Of a stretch of DNA of 20,134 bases, positions 11,715-19,876 are shown piece by piece; within the stretch, counting starts at the first letter, position 1; every line of letters starts with the position of its first letter. A program made the position numbers and the translations under genes. The notes beneath the pieces are model-generated. The model did not search any database and was not told where the DNA came from. It saw only the letters and a list, made by a program, of their open reading frames with translations. Source of the stretch: an uncultured Rhodospirillales bacterium (GTDB lineage: Bacteria; Pseudomonadota; Alphaproteobacteria; Rhodospirillales; 2-02-FULL-58-16). The DNA lies in contig CAJXGZ010000007.1 of assembly GCA_913053795.1 (NCBI GenBank), positions 1 through 20,134 of the forward strand, written 5' to 3'.

Positions 11715-13258
11715 ATCGGCGACTCCATAAGGATGGCGCTTTGTCCCGGCACGATTCGGCGGTACGAGAGGGCCTCGGCGATGTGGATGCGCTTGACGTC
11801 GGCGCATTCATCAAGGTCGGCAATGGTGCGCGCCACTCTCAACACTCTATGATAGCCCCTGGCGGAAAGCCGCATACGCTCCGCGGCCTCCGTTAACAGC
11901 CGCCGTCCGCCCTCGTCAGGCGCCGCCACGTCCTCCAGCAGTTTGCCGTCCGCCTCGGCGTTGGTGCGAATGGGTGGATTAGCGTCCAAGACTGCATAAC
12001 GGTCCTTTTGCTTGGCTCGCGCCGTTTCGATTCTGATTGCAATTTTCGATGAGCTCTCCGCGGGGGGCGGCGCGGACATGTCCGCGGGGTTGACGGCCGG
12101 CACCTCCACATGCAGATCGATGCGGTCGAACAGGGGGCCGGAAATTTTTGATTGGTAATCCCGCACGCACTTTGGAAAGCGGGCGCAGGCAAGCGTTTCA
12201 TCATTGGGATTGCCGCAACGGCAAGGGTTCATGGCCGCCACAAGTTGAATGCGCGCGGGATAGGTGACGTGGGCGTTGGCCCTGGCTACGGAAATCCGGC
12301 CTGTTTCCAGGGGCTGCCGCAACGCTTCCAGCGCGCCACGTTGAAATTCCGGCAATTCGTCAAGAAACAATACGCCCAGGTGAGCCAATGACGCCTCGCC
12401 TGGCCGCGCCTTGGCTCCACCGCCGACAAGAGCGGCGACGGAGGCCGAATGATGCGGATCTCGAAAGGGCCGCCAACTAATGAGACCGTCCCTGCCAAGC
12501 CCCCCGGAAAGACTATGAATCATGCTAACCTCTAAGGCTTCGGATGGATCCAGGGCCGGCAGCAGACCCGGCAAGCGCGCCGCCAGCATGGACTTGCCGG
12601 CTCCCGGCGGCCCCACCATCAAAAGGTTATGGCCGCCGGCGGCGGCGATTTCCAGGGCGCGTTTGGCGCTTTCCTGACCTTTTATCTCGGATAAATCAGG
12701 GTATGACGGCCGTTCCGCGGATAACGTCGCCCCAGGAGGCGTTAAGGCTTGCGTGCCTTTAAAGTGATTAATTAAAGAAATTAGATTCAGCGGCGCCAGA
12801 ATTTCCAGTTCACCCGCCCACGCGGCCTCGCCGCCCTGCGCCGCCGGGCAGATAAGGCCCAATGCGCGTTGATTGGCGTGGATGGCCGCGCAAAGGACGC
12901 CCGCCACGGGGGCCAGCGCACCGTCCAGGCCGAGCTCGCCAAGCGCCATATAGCCCGCGATGTCATCGGCGGGAAGAACACCCATCGCCGCCAGCAGACC
13001 AAGAGCGATAGGCAGATCAAAGTGGCTGCCCTCCTTGGTGATGTCAGCGGGAGACAAGTTGATGATAATGCGCTTTGGCGGCAGCGATAAACCCATGGCG
13101 GTAAGCGCCGCGCGCACGCGTTCACGGCTTTCGGCGACCGCCTTGTCGGGAAGCCCAACAATGTTGAACGCCGGAAGGCCTGAAGACATCTGCACCTGGA
13201 CATCAACGTCCATCGCCTCAAAGCCCTGAAACGCCACTGTATTAATACGTGCGACCAA
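11711..13258 (-). CDS. comM: ComM/YifB family Mg-chelatase-like AAA+ ATPase
   Basis: ComM is a hexameric branch-migration helicase that extends heteroduplex during natural transformation; the family is also called YifB and occurs in many non-transformable bacteria. The 515-residue protein has the N-terminal ChlI-type domain (SSGLPAFNIVGLPDKAVAES, LSPADITKEGSHFDLPIA), Walker A GPPGAGKS at 216-223, Walker B VLFLDE at 296-301, RDPHHSASVAALVGGG, and a four-cysteine cluster C346, C348, C358, C364 that could bind zinc. The C-terminal domain has LSARGYHRVLRVARTIADL. The start is TTG at 13256-13258, giving the usual MVARI N-terminus, with AAAGGGGGG about ten bases upstream. It is the last gene of the long minus-strand run, 85 bases after gshB. 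Confidence 0.93.
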   Translation of the reverse strand: MVARINTVAFQGFEAMDVDVQVQMSSGLPAFNIVGLPDKAVAESRERVRAALTAMGLSLPPKRIIINLSPADITKEGSHFDLPIALGLLAAMGVLPADDIAGYMALGELGLDGALAPVAGVLCAAIHANQRALGLICPAAQGGEAAWAGELEILAPLNLISLINHFKGTQALTPPGATLSAERPSYPDLSEIKGQESAKRALEIAAAGGHNLLMVGPPGAGKSMLAARLPGLLPALDPSEALEVSMIHSLSGGLGRDGLISWRPFRDPHHSASVAALVGGGAKARPGEASLAHLGVLFLDELPEFQRGALEALRQPLETGRISVARANAHVTYPARIQLVAAMNPCRCGNPNDETLACARFPKCVRDYQSKISGPLFDRIDLHVEVPAVNPADMSAPPPAESSSKIAIRIETARAKQKDRYAVLDANPPIRTNAEADGKLLEDVAAPDEGGRRLLTEAAERMRLSARGYHRVLRVARTIADLDECADVKRIHIAEALSYRRIVPGQSAILMESPI

Positions 13259-13343
13259 GAGTTGAACGCCCCCCTTTCACTTCGCCGATATTAAGGAAGC
13301 GAAGGAAGAAAGCCACGCACTTTTTTAAGATGAAAGTGAAAAA

Positions 13344-14291
13344 TTAAACCGAATCGATCCGCGCCTCTATGGCGTCCCAGATCCAAGCCTCCAGACAAAC
13401 ATCGTCGAAGCGGTTGATTTCCTGCAAGCCGGTCGGCGAGGTGACGTTGATTTCGGTGAGGTAGTCGCCGATGACGTCGATGCCGGCGAAAATCAAGCCA
13501 CGCTCTTTAAGGCTTGGCCCAATCGTCTCACAGATTTCCCTATCACGCGCATTTAGTCCGGCCTTCAGCGGCTTGGCCCCGGCGTGCATGTTGGCGCGCG
13601 CCTCGCCTTCGGGCGGCACACGGTTGATGGCTCCGGCGGCTTCGCCGTCAATCAGGATGATGCGCTTGTCGCCCTGGCGCACCTCCGGTAAATAGGCCTG
13701 TACGATAACGGGCTCTCTCTGAAAGGCGGTAAACATCTCGAGGAGGGCGTTCAGGTTCTCACCCTCAGGCGGAACGTGAAAAACGCCGGCGCCGCCATTG
13801 CCAAACAAAGGCTTGACGATGATGTCCTTATGCTCGGCCCTAAAGGCGGCGATTTGATCGCGGTCGGATGCGATGAGGGTGGGCGGCATTAAATCAGGAA
13901 ATTGTGTAACGAAAAGCTTTTCCGGGGCGTTACGCACCTGCGCCGGGTCATTGACGACAAGCGTCTTCGGGTGAACATGCTCCAATAAATGGGTGGCGGT
14001 GATATAGGCCATATCGAAAGGCGGATCCTGGCGCATGAGCACAATATCAACGTTAGCCAGATCTATGTTCTCAGGCGCCCCAAAAGTAAAATGATCATTC
14101 TTCGCCCGGCGCACTTCAAGGGCCTTCGCCCGCGCCAGCACTTTTCCCTGGGCGAATGTAAGATCGCTGGAGAGGTAGTGGTAAAGGGCGTGCCCGCGCC
14201 GTTGCGCCTCCAGCGCCAGGACAAAGGTGCTGTCCGCATCAATATCGACGCTTTCCATTGGGTCCATTTGGATGGCGACCTTTAGCCCCAT
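13344..14291 (-). CDS. gshB: Glutathione synthetase
   Basis: GshB joins glycine to gamma-glutamylcysteine with ATP, the second step of glutathione synthesis. The 315-residue product has the normal length and the ATP-grasp layout. The N-terminal domain starts KVAIQMDPMESVDIDADSTF, followed by LMRQDPPFDMAYI, the glycine-rich ATP loop IVKPLFGNGGAGVF, QAYLPEVRQGDKRIILIDG, and the metal-binding end FAGIDVIGDYLTEINVTSPTG. The ATG at 14289-14291 is chosen because AAGGAG lies seven bases upstream; the frame is open ten codons further. It lies 40 bases after the SirB1-like gene on the same strand. gshA is not in the window. Confidence 0.96.
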   Translation of the reverse strand: MGLKVAIQMDPMESVDIDADSTFVLALEAQRRGHALYHYLSSDLTFAQGKVLARAKALEVRRAKNDHFTFGAPENIDLANVDIVLMRQDPPFDMAYITATHLLEHVHPKTLVVNDPAQVRNAPEKLFVTQFPDLMPPTLIASDRDQIAAFRAEHKDIIVKPLFGNGGAGVFHVPPEGENLNALLEMFTAFQREPVIVQAYLPEVRQGDKRIILIDGEAAGAINRVPPEGEARANMHAGAKPLKAGLNARDREICETIGPSLKERGLIFAGIDVIGDYLTEINVTSPTGLQEINRFDDVCLEAWIWDAIEARIDSV

Positions 14292-14331
14292 GTCATTGCT
14301 CCTTGATTGTTCCGGCGCCAAAGCTGCTTAA

Positions 14332-15171
14332 TCAGGTGAGGCGGCCACGTAATTCTTGCAATAAAATAGATGTACGGAGCCTTGCGGCGTCTGTGGCGTT
14401 AAGCCGCAGGTACTCCTCCAGCGCCGCAACAGATTCATGCACATTGTCAAGGCGGGCGTTAAGCAGGCCCGCCTCACGCCATAACGACGCCTCGCCGGGA
14501 GCGAAAAACAGCATGGTTTCAATGGTATGAAGCGCCTCTTCAAACCGCTTTGCGTGGATCAGGCGGAACTTAATATTGTTCTGGAGCCGCAATAAAATTC
14601 CACGATTATCCAGATCCTCATAATGAGCTGGCTTTATTTCGGCTTGGTTTCCATAAACGGCCTTGAATATTTCGCGCATATCCTTTGGCGTCACAACACG
14701 ACCACCGCCAAAGGGGTCAATTATAATGCGTTCGCCCCCATTTTCCAGGCGCACGAGAAAGCGGGCGGGAAAATCAAGACCCGAAACAAACCACCCAAGA
14801 GTGCGCGCCGCGTGGATGTAAATAATGCCTAATGCTACGGGAATTCCATTGCGGCGGTCGATCACGCGCATCAAGTTGGCGCTGTCGGAATCCTCGAAAG
14901 CGTCATCAGCTCCCTTGTAACCGTAGCGCTTTGCGATAATTTGGCGCAAGGCCTCAACGATTTGGGTAAGATCGCCTTTTGCGGAGCTGCTGTCTATATA
15001 GGCGCGAACTTCCTCGACGATCCTTTCGAGATGGCGTAAATAGGGCTTTTTCGCTGCGCCGGGACGTTCAATAGAGGCCAACAATAACGCTGATTCCACA
15101 AGATTAATATTTTCGTCCGCCAATTCGCCAAGTTGGGTTAGCTGGGATCGTATGTTGGTGGGAAGCTTCAT
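14332..15171 (-). CDS. SirB1-like protein: transglutaminase-like (Transglut_core2) plus TPR region
   Basis: The 279-residue protein matches the SirB1 family. The N-terminal half (to about residue 185) is a degenerate transglutaminase-like domain with YGYKGADDAFEDSDSANL, VIDRRNGIPVALGIIYIHAAR, LDFPARFLVRL and IIIDPFGGGRV. The C-terminal part is helical and TPR-like (AKRFEEALHTIETMLFFAP, ARLDNVHESVAALEEYLRL). In many relatives the third block reads FPGHFLVR; here the His is Arg. No catalytic Cys is apparent in the second block either. The protein is therefore probably not an active transglutaminase. Its role is unknown. The start overlaps the stop of the BON gene as ATGA, so the two are translationally coupled. 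gshB follows. Confidence 0.82.
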   Translation of the reverse strand: MKLPTNIRSQLTQLGELADENINLVESALLLASIERPGAAKKPYLRHLERIVEEVRAYIDSSSAKGDLTQIVEALRQIIAKRYGYKGADDAFEDSDSANLMRVIDRRNGIPVALGIIYIHAARTLGWFVSGLDFPARFLVRLENGGERIIIDPFGGGRVVTPKDMREIFKAVYGNQAEIKPAHYEDLDNRGILLRLQNNIKFRLIHAKRFEEALHTIETMLFFAPGEASLWREAGLLNARLDNVHESVAALEEYLRLNATDAARLRTSILLQELRGRLT

Positions 15172-15758
15172 ACCCCGCCTTTCACGCGCACGTGGTTGAT
15201 AACTTTTCGAACGTAATTAATATTTCGCGCATGAGAAATCACGCGCCCAAGCTCTTCCTTGCTCTGAGCGGCCCCGATTAAATAAACAACCCGCGCAATG
15301 GTTTTGATGGTGTAATTTATAGCGTAAACTTTTTTATCCAAGGTTAGTTTCGTCTTAAGCTGAGTGGAAATCCATATATCCCGCGCCTTATCCATAATGC
15401 CGCTCTCAATAGCGACCAGGATTTCGTTGATCACTTCTTTTACGCCACGAACTTCCCAGGTGAGACGCACGGCGGCGGCGCGGATCTCAGGGGTGTCGAC
15501 ATTGCCGGTCAGCAAAACCCGGCCCTCATAAACCTCGATGCCGGCATCGAGAAGTAGGCTGCCGTCATAATCCAACCACTTCTTGGCGATTTTTATCTTT
15601 AATTTTAAGTCGTACGCAACGTCTTCCACCCTTCGTTCCTCAAGGGCGGCAATGCCGGCGGTGGCGCCCACGCCTGTAGGCGAACAGCCATTGAGCATGG
15701 ATGCCATGACAAGCAACACGGCGGCTTTGGAAAAAAATTTAAACGGCGCCCAAATCAT
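15168..15758 (-). CDS. Lipoprotein with two BON domains (DolP/YraP-like)
   Basis: The 196-residue product has a lipoprotein signal peptide (MIWAPFKFFSKAAVLLVMAS, then MLNGC with lipidated C25) and two BON domains, roughly residues 50-115 and 120-193. Each has the pattern of a short helix, then strand segments such as GIEVYEGRVLLTGNVDTPE and VRGVKEVINEI, and later VVYLIGAAQSKEELGRV. This matches DolP (YraP) of E. coli, an outer-membrane lipoprotein that supports envelope integrity. Location near rsmI, yraN and an LpoA-like gene strengthens this, since E. coli has the same set. The ATG at 15756-15758 has GAGGAG nine bases upstream. A 96-base gap to yraN may hold its own promoter; TTGAAC at about 15837-15842 on the minus strand is a weak -35 candidate. 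Confidence 0.85.
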   Translation of the reverse strand: MIWAPFKFFSKAAVLLVMASMLNGCSPTGVGATAGIAALEERRVEDVAYDLKLKIKIAKKWLDYDGSLLLDAGIEVYEGRVLLTGNVDTPEIRAAAVRLTWEVRGVKEVINEILVAIESGIMDKARDIWISTQLKTKLTLDKKVYAINYTIKTIARVVYLIGAAQSKEELGRVISHARNINYVRKVINHVRVKGGV

Positions 15759-15854
15759 TTGGCGTTTCTCCTCAAGGTTCCAACAAACGTAAGTTCAATA
15801 ATATTTTAATTCTCTTAATCATTAGCTGAAAGGGATTGTTCAAGGGCAGGTTTA

Positions 15855-16241
15855 TTATGACTCGCTTCTCCAGGCGTCGGCCAGGTGAATGGGCGCTCTC
15901 CATGGGCTTACAAGCATAACGTCAAAACGCATATCAAGGTTTGCGCAATCCGGATTAGATTGAATGAATGCCCCTGCGGCGCGGGCAATGCGTTGGCGTT
16001 GGCGTCTTCCTAATGCTTGCGCCGCATCCGATATGTTGCTGCGGGCCTTGACCTCGATCATGGCGATGATATCGCCACGGCGGGCGATGATGTCAATTTC
16101 GCCCACATAAACACGAAAACTCCGCTCAAGAATGCGATAACCCTTTAATCTTAGATGCCACGCGCAAAGCGCCTCGGCGAAGCGTCCGAAGCGCCAGGCT
16201 TGGCGTTTTTTGTTGGCCGCATATTTTTCAAACCGGGTCAT
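15855..16241 (-). CDS. yraN: YraN/UPF0102 family, endonuclease-like protein
   Basis: The 128-residue protein belongs to UPF0102, small proteins with a restriction-endonuclease-like core and no settled function. The signature runs WRFGRFAEALCAWHLRLKGY, then GEIDIIARRGDIIAMIEVKAR, which holds the Glu, Asp and ExK residues of the PD-(D/E)XK fold. It continues with LGRRQRQRIARAAGAFI and MRFDVMLV. The start ATG at 16239-16241 overlaps the rsmI stop (ATGA), so the pair is coupled. Linkage of rsmI and yraN is very widespread. Length is normal, and the key residues appear intact. Confidence 0.93.
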   Translation of the reverse strand: MTRFEKYAANKKRQAWRFGRFAEALCAWHLRLKGYRILERSFRVYVGEIDIIARRGDIIAMIEVKARSNISDAAQALGRRQRQRIARAAGAFIQSNPDCANLDMRFDVMLVSPWRAPIHLADAWRSES

Positions 16242-17215
16242 GAAAACTTCTTTTTAAGTTCGAGGGCCCGTTCATAAAGCCGGCTCCGGGGGAGCCCGGT
16301 TTCAAAGGAAATCTTTGTGGCTGCGTCGCGCACGGAGGCGCCTCTCAAAGCCTTTCTAAGTTTATTGTCCAGATCTTCCGGCGCTATTTCGCGATTGTCT
16401 TTTTCTGGAGGCGCGACGACGATCGTCACCTCGCCCTTAGGCGCGCCCTCCGCCTTGTAATGCGCGGCAAGCTCGGACAGTGGGCCGCGTCGCACTTCCT
16501 CAAACTTTTTTGTCAGTTCCCTGCCTATGGCCGCATGGCGCGGCCCAAGAATTTCCAACATGTCAGCCAGCGCCGCGGCCAATCGTCTTGGCGACTCCAT
16601 AAAAATCAGACTGGCGGGGACCGAGGCGAGCTCTCTATAGACTTTGCGCCGACCGCCGGAACGGGATGGCGGAAACCCGGCAAAAAGAAAACGATTGGTC
16701 GGAAGACCGGAAAGCACCAACGCCGTAAGCGCCGATGATGGGCCGGGCAGGGCGGTGACGAAAATGCCTTCGCTAATGCAAGCCTGGAGCAGCCCGTATC
16801 CGGGATCTGAGATCAGCGGCGTGCCGGCGTCCGAAACCAGCGCCACCGTTTCGCCATTTTTAAGTCGTTTGATGAAATCCGGGCGGACCCTGCCGGCATT
16901 ATGCTCATGATAAGGTTTAAGTGGTTTGAAAACGCCATGGATGGCCAGCAACTTGGAGGTCACCCGCGTGTCCTCACAGGCGATAATGTCAGCGCTTTTC
17001 AGGATTTGGAGCGCCCTCAATGTAATGTCGCCGGCGTTGCCGATGGGGGTGGCGATCAGGTAAAGACCTGTCGTCGGCTTGTCATCGGACGGTTTACTCG
17101 CGGCGTTGCCGTGAGTAGGCTCTTTTTTGGCCCGGGATTTGAAACCTTTTGAAGGATAGTCGCCGCCCGATGACCAAGACGTTTTTTTTCTGGACGCGGT
17201 ACGCTTTGGCGCCAT
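16238..17215 (-). CDS. rsmI: 16S rRNA 2'-O-ribose C1402 methyltransferase
   Basis: RsmI methylates the ribose of C1402 in 16S rRNA with S-adenosylmethionine. The tetrapyrrole-methylase-type domain starts near residue 50 with GLYLIATPIGNAGDITLRA, followed by IACEDTRVT, VALVSDAGTPLISDPGYG and TALPGPSSALTALVLSGLP. The C-terminal helix region (LRGASVRDAATKISFETGLP) is the usual RsmI tail. The ATG at 17213-17215 gives 325 residues, about 40 more than usual, because of a basic Lys/Arg/Ser-rich leader of about 50 residues. No ATG, GTG or TTG occurs between this ATG and the domain, so a shorter version is not available; a GTG at 17260 would be longer. Its 5' end overlaps that of the divergent lipoprotein gene by 46 bases. 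Confidence 0.93.
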   Translation of the reverse strand: MAPKRTASRKKTSWSSGGDYPSKGFKSRAKKEPTHGNAASKPSDDKPTTGLYLIATPIGNAGDITLRALQILKSADIIACEDTRVTSKLLAIHGVFKPLKPYHEHNAGRVRPDFIKRLKNGETVALVSDAGTPLISDPGYGLLQACISEGIFVTALPGPSSALTALVLSGLPTNRFLFAGFPPSRSGGRRKVYRELASVPASLIFMESPRRLAAALADMLEILGPRHAAIGRELTKKFEEVRRGPLSELAAHYKAEGAPKGEVTIVVAPPEKDNREIAPEDLDNKLRKALRGASVRDAATKISFETGLPRSRLYERALELKKKFS

Positions 17216-18630
17216 GGCTGGCCACCGTGGTTCTGTTGATTTCCGCTTGCGAGTCTCCACGACTACCTAGCTTGTTTCAAGCCGATAAAATTAAAACCTC
17301 CCAGGCCCCCGCCAAAATCTCCACGCCGCAAGCGCCTTTACGGCCGCTTCCTGACGTTGTTGCGCCGCAGAAAAAATATGAACCGATGCGGCCCGCGCCA
17401 ACCGTAAAGCAAAGTCCGCAGCCGTCGCTGAGTTCTTATCTCTACAATCGGCGGACCAAGACCAAAGGCGCCTATACGCCTATTCCAAAATCGTCAACGG
17501 TGCGCGTTGCATTACTGCTTCCTCTTTCCGGACCCAGCGCCAAGCTTGGCGCGGCCATGCAGAACGCCGCACAGCTTGCCATGTTCGCCTTTGCCGATGA
17601 CCGTTTCGAGTTGTTGGTTCACGATACCCGTGGAACCCCGGAAGGCGCCATTGACGCCGTGGGCTTGGCGATCGGAGATGGCGCTTATCTAGTTCTGGGT
17701 CCATTGCTTCGGGCGTCGGTAAGGGCGGTGGCTCCGGCGGCGCGCGCAGCTAATGTAACGGTGATCGCTTTTTCAAGCGATAAATCTGTGGCGGGTCAAG
17801 GCGTTTTCACCATGGGCTTTCATCCCGAAGCAGAGGTCGAAAGGGTGGTGGCTTTTTCCCGTTCACGCGGAATCACCAGATACGCCGTTTTGGCTCCTGA
17901 TGACGAGGGAGGCAGGAAAGTCGTGGACACCCTGCAAAAAGCTGCGGACTTCCATGGCGTAATGGTGAGTAGGATTGAGTACTACAATCAATATTCAAAA
18001 GACTTTTCCGGCGTCGTTCGACGGTTGGCCAATTATGATGAAAGACGAAAAGCCCTCCTTGTTCAAAAGGAGAAGCTAAAGGGAAAAAGCGACGAAATTT
18101 CCAAACGCGCCCTTGAACGCTTGGAAAAACTGCAAACTCTTGGCGATCTTCCGTTTGACGCTCTGCTGTTGGCCGATGGCGGCAAAAGGCTCCAGGCTGT
18201 CGCCGCCCTGCTGCCGTTCTATGACATTGATCCGGGAAAAATCCGCATTCTCGGCACCGGTAGATGGGATGTTCCGGGGATCGGCGCCGAGCCGGCCCTC
18301 GTCGGCGGTTGGTTCGCCGCCCCCTTGCCGAAGGCCCGCACTGAGTTCGAACGGCAGTATCAGGAAGTTTACGGTGAAAAACCACACCGCCTGGCCACGC
18401 TCGCCTATGACGCCACGGCGCTGGCGGCGGTGTTGGCGCGGGCGGAAGAGGGCGCTGATTTCAGGCCCAGCGCACTGACAATCCCCAGTGGATTTTACGG
18501 CCGGGATGGCATCTTCCGTTTTCTTAAAGACGGCTCCACGGAACGCGGCATCGCCGTTCTTAAGGTCTTGCGCCACGGCTTTAAGGTTATTGGCCCTGCG
18601 CCTGAAACCTTTGAGGCGTCATTTAATTAA
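17170..18630 (+). CDS. LpoA/LppC-type penicillin-binding protein activator (lipoprotein)
   Basis: The 486-residue protein has a lipoprotein signal peptide ending VVLLISAC with C27, then a Pro-rich linker to about residue 105. After that comes a periplasmic-binding-protein type I fold (VRVALLLPLSGPSAKLGAAM, YLVLGPLLRASVRAVAPAA, NVTVIAFSSDKSVAGQGVFTM, YAVLAPDDEGGRKVV, FDALLLADGGKRLQAV, ATLAYDATALAAVLA). This is the LppC family; in E. coli LpoA activates PBP1A from the outer membrane, while the alphaproteobacterial members are less studied. The ATG at 17170 gives the positively charged signal peptide; TTG at 17149 is an alternative. It is divergent from rsmI, as in E. coli, but here the two coding regions overlap at their 5' ends. 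A hairpin terminator follows the stop. Confidence 0.88.
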   Translation: MTKTFFFWTRYALAPWLATVVLLISACESPRLPSLFQADKIKTSQAPAKISTPQAPLRPLPDVVAPQKKYEPMRPAPTVKQSPQPSLSSYLYNRRTKTKGAYTPIPKSSTVRVALLLPLSGPSAKLGAAMQNAAQLAMFAFADDRFELLVHDTRGTPEGAIDAVGLAIGDGAYLVLGPLLRASVRAVAPAARAANVTVIAFSSDKSVAGQGVFTMGFHPEAEVERVVAFSRSRGITRYAVLAPDDEGGRKVVDTLQKAADFHGVMVSRIEYYNQYSKDFSGVVRRLANYDERRKALLVQKEKLKGKSDEISKRALERLEKLQTLGDLPFDALLLADGGKRLQAVAALLPFYDIDPGKIRILGTGRWDVPGIGAEPALVGGWFAAPLPKARTEFERQYQEVYGEKPHRLATLAYDATALAAVLARAEEGADFRPSALTIPSGFYGRDGIFRFLKDGSTERGIAVLKVLRHGFKVIGPAPETFEASFN

Positions 18631-18633
18631 AGT

Positions 18634-18660
18634 AATTATTGCGCACCCGTAATAATTTTT
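18634..18660 (+). terminator. Candidate intrinsic terminator after the LpoA-like gene
   Basis: AATTATTGCG (18634-18643) pairs with CGTAATAATT (18648-18657), one pair being G-T, around the loop CACC. A run of T follows to 18660. The stem is ten pairs but mostly A-T, so it may be weak. It starts four bases after the stop at 18630. hemW converges from the other side, but no T-run exists for its direction. Confidence 0.6.
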
Positions 18661-18730
18661 ATATTTAATAAAACTTGATAACGCTTTGAAGTAGAATCAT
18701 TTACGTCCTCAACATAACGATTTTCGTAAA

Positions 18731-19870
18731 CTACGCTAACAATTCAGCAAGCACGGCGTTCAAGCGCAAGCGGCCTGCTTTTGTCGCCAGTAGACACGTA
18801 TTGTTGATTTCCAAGAAACCGCCATGGACCAGCTTTTCAAGGGCGTAGGAATTTACGATCCGCTCGATTTTTTTGCCGGTTAGGGCGAAAAACCGCTCTG
18901 CGTCAACGCCTTCATTTAGTCGCAAGCCCATTAAAAGCAGTTCTTCACAACGTTCTTGAGAACTCAGAATGGAGCGCTGGGCGCTCCCGCGGCCGTTTTT
19001 TTCCACGCCAAGCAACCATTTTTCCGGTGAGCGTATTTGCTCCATGGCTTCGGTTCCCAAGGGGGATGTCAAACGGCCGTGCGCACCGGGTCCAATCCCT
19101 AAATAATCACCGCCGCGCCAGCACGCCAAATTGTGGCGGCACTCTTCACCAGGGCGGGCGTAATTGGAAATTTCGTAAGAAAACAACCCATTGGATCCCA
19201 TAAGTTCCTGTGAAACTTCAAAAAGCGCCGCCGCGGTCTCCTCGTCAGCTTCCGCGACGCCGTCCCGATGAAAAATCGTTCCGGGTTCAATGGTGAGTTG
19301 GTAAAGAGAAATATGCCCGCCAACAAGCGTAAGAGCCTCGCCCAGCTCCCGTCGCCAATGAGCAGGCGTTTGCCCGGGGCGCCCATAGATCATGTCGAAT
19401 GAATAGCGGGAAAAACATTCCGCAGCCAGCGCAATTCCCACGCGCACATCATTCGCCGTATGCCCTCGCCCTAGAAAGCGCAAGGCTCGTTCCTCCAAAG
19501 ACTGCGCGCCAAGAGAAAGACGGGTGACTCCTGCATCGCGAAAGTCCTGGAGACGCCTAGCCTCGACAGATGTTGGGTTCGCTTCAAGGGTAATCTCAGC
19601 ATCCTCGGCTAACCCCCAGCTGTTACGAATAAAAAAGATTAATTCGGCAACCACGTCTGGGCGCATTAAGGACGGGGAGCCTCCACCGAAATAAATGCTC
19701 CGCGTCATCCGCCCATTTATTCCGCTTGCGTAACTTTCTATCTCGCACAGCAATGCGGCTTTCCAGCGCGCCTGATCGACCCCCCCGGAGACAAAACTAT
19801 TAAAGTCACAATAAGGACACTTGGATGCGCAAAATGGCCAGTGGATATAAATGGATAGGGCGTTGTCCAA
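18731..19870 (-). CDS. hemW: HemW, radical SAM heme chaperone (HemN-like)
   Basis: HemW binds heme and, with a [4Fe-4S] cluster, is thought to deliver it to respiratory enzymes; it is often misannotated as the coproporphyrinogen oxidase HemN. The 379-residue protein begins YIHWPFCASKCPYCDFNSF, with the cluster cysteines C14, C18 and C21 in CxxxCxxC. It continues with IYFGGGSPSLM, ITLEANPTSVE, GVTRLSLGAQSLE, FDMIYGRPGQT, and HNLACWRGGDYLGIGPGAH, where relatives usually have HNLxYW. The C-terminal HemN domain follows. It lacks the extra N-terminal Cys of HemN. The start is TTG at 19868-19870; an in-frame TGA blocks longer versions, and AAAGGTGA, six bases upstream at the end of rdgB, serves as ribosome binding site. 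Confidence 0.92.
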   Translation of the reverse strand: MDNALSIYIHWPFCASKCPYCDFNSFVSGGVDQARWKAALLCEIESYASGINGRMTRSIYFGGGSPSLMRPDVVAELIFFIRNSWGLAEDAEITLEANPTSVEARRLQDFRDAGVTRLSLGAQSLEERALRFLGRGHTANDVRVGIALAAECFSRYSFDMIYGRPGQTPAHWRRELGEALTLVGGHISLYQLTIEPGTIFHRDGVAEADEETAAALFEVSQELMGSNGLFSYEISNYARPGEECRHNLACWRGGDYLGIGPGAHGRLTSPLGTEAMEQIRSPEKWLLGVEKNGRGSAQRSILSSQERCEELLLMGLRLNEGVDAERFFALTGKKIERIVNSYALEKLVHGGFLEINNTCLLATKAGRLRLNAVLAELLA

Positions 19871-19876
19871 GGCGCA

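Noticed and set aside
13275..13341. TTTCACTT and AAGTGAAA arms between gshB and comM as a terminator
   Set aside because: The arms are 51 bases apart, with other small pairings in between and no T-run in the right place. It may be chance in a short AT-rich gap.
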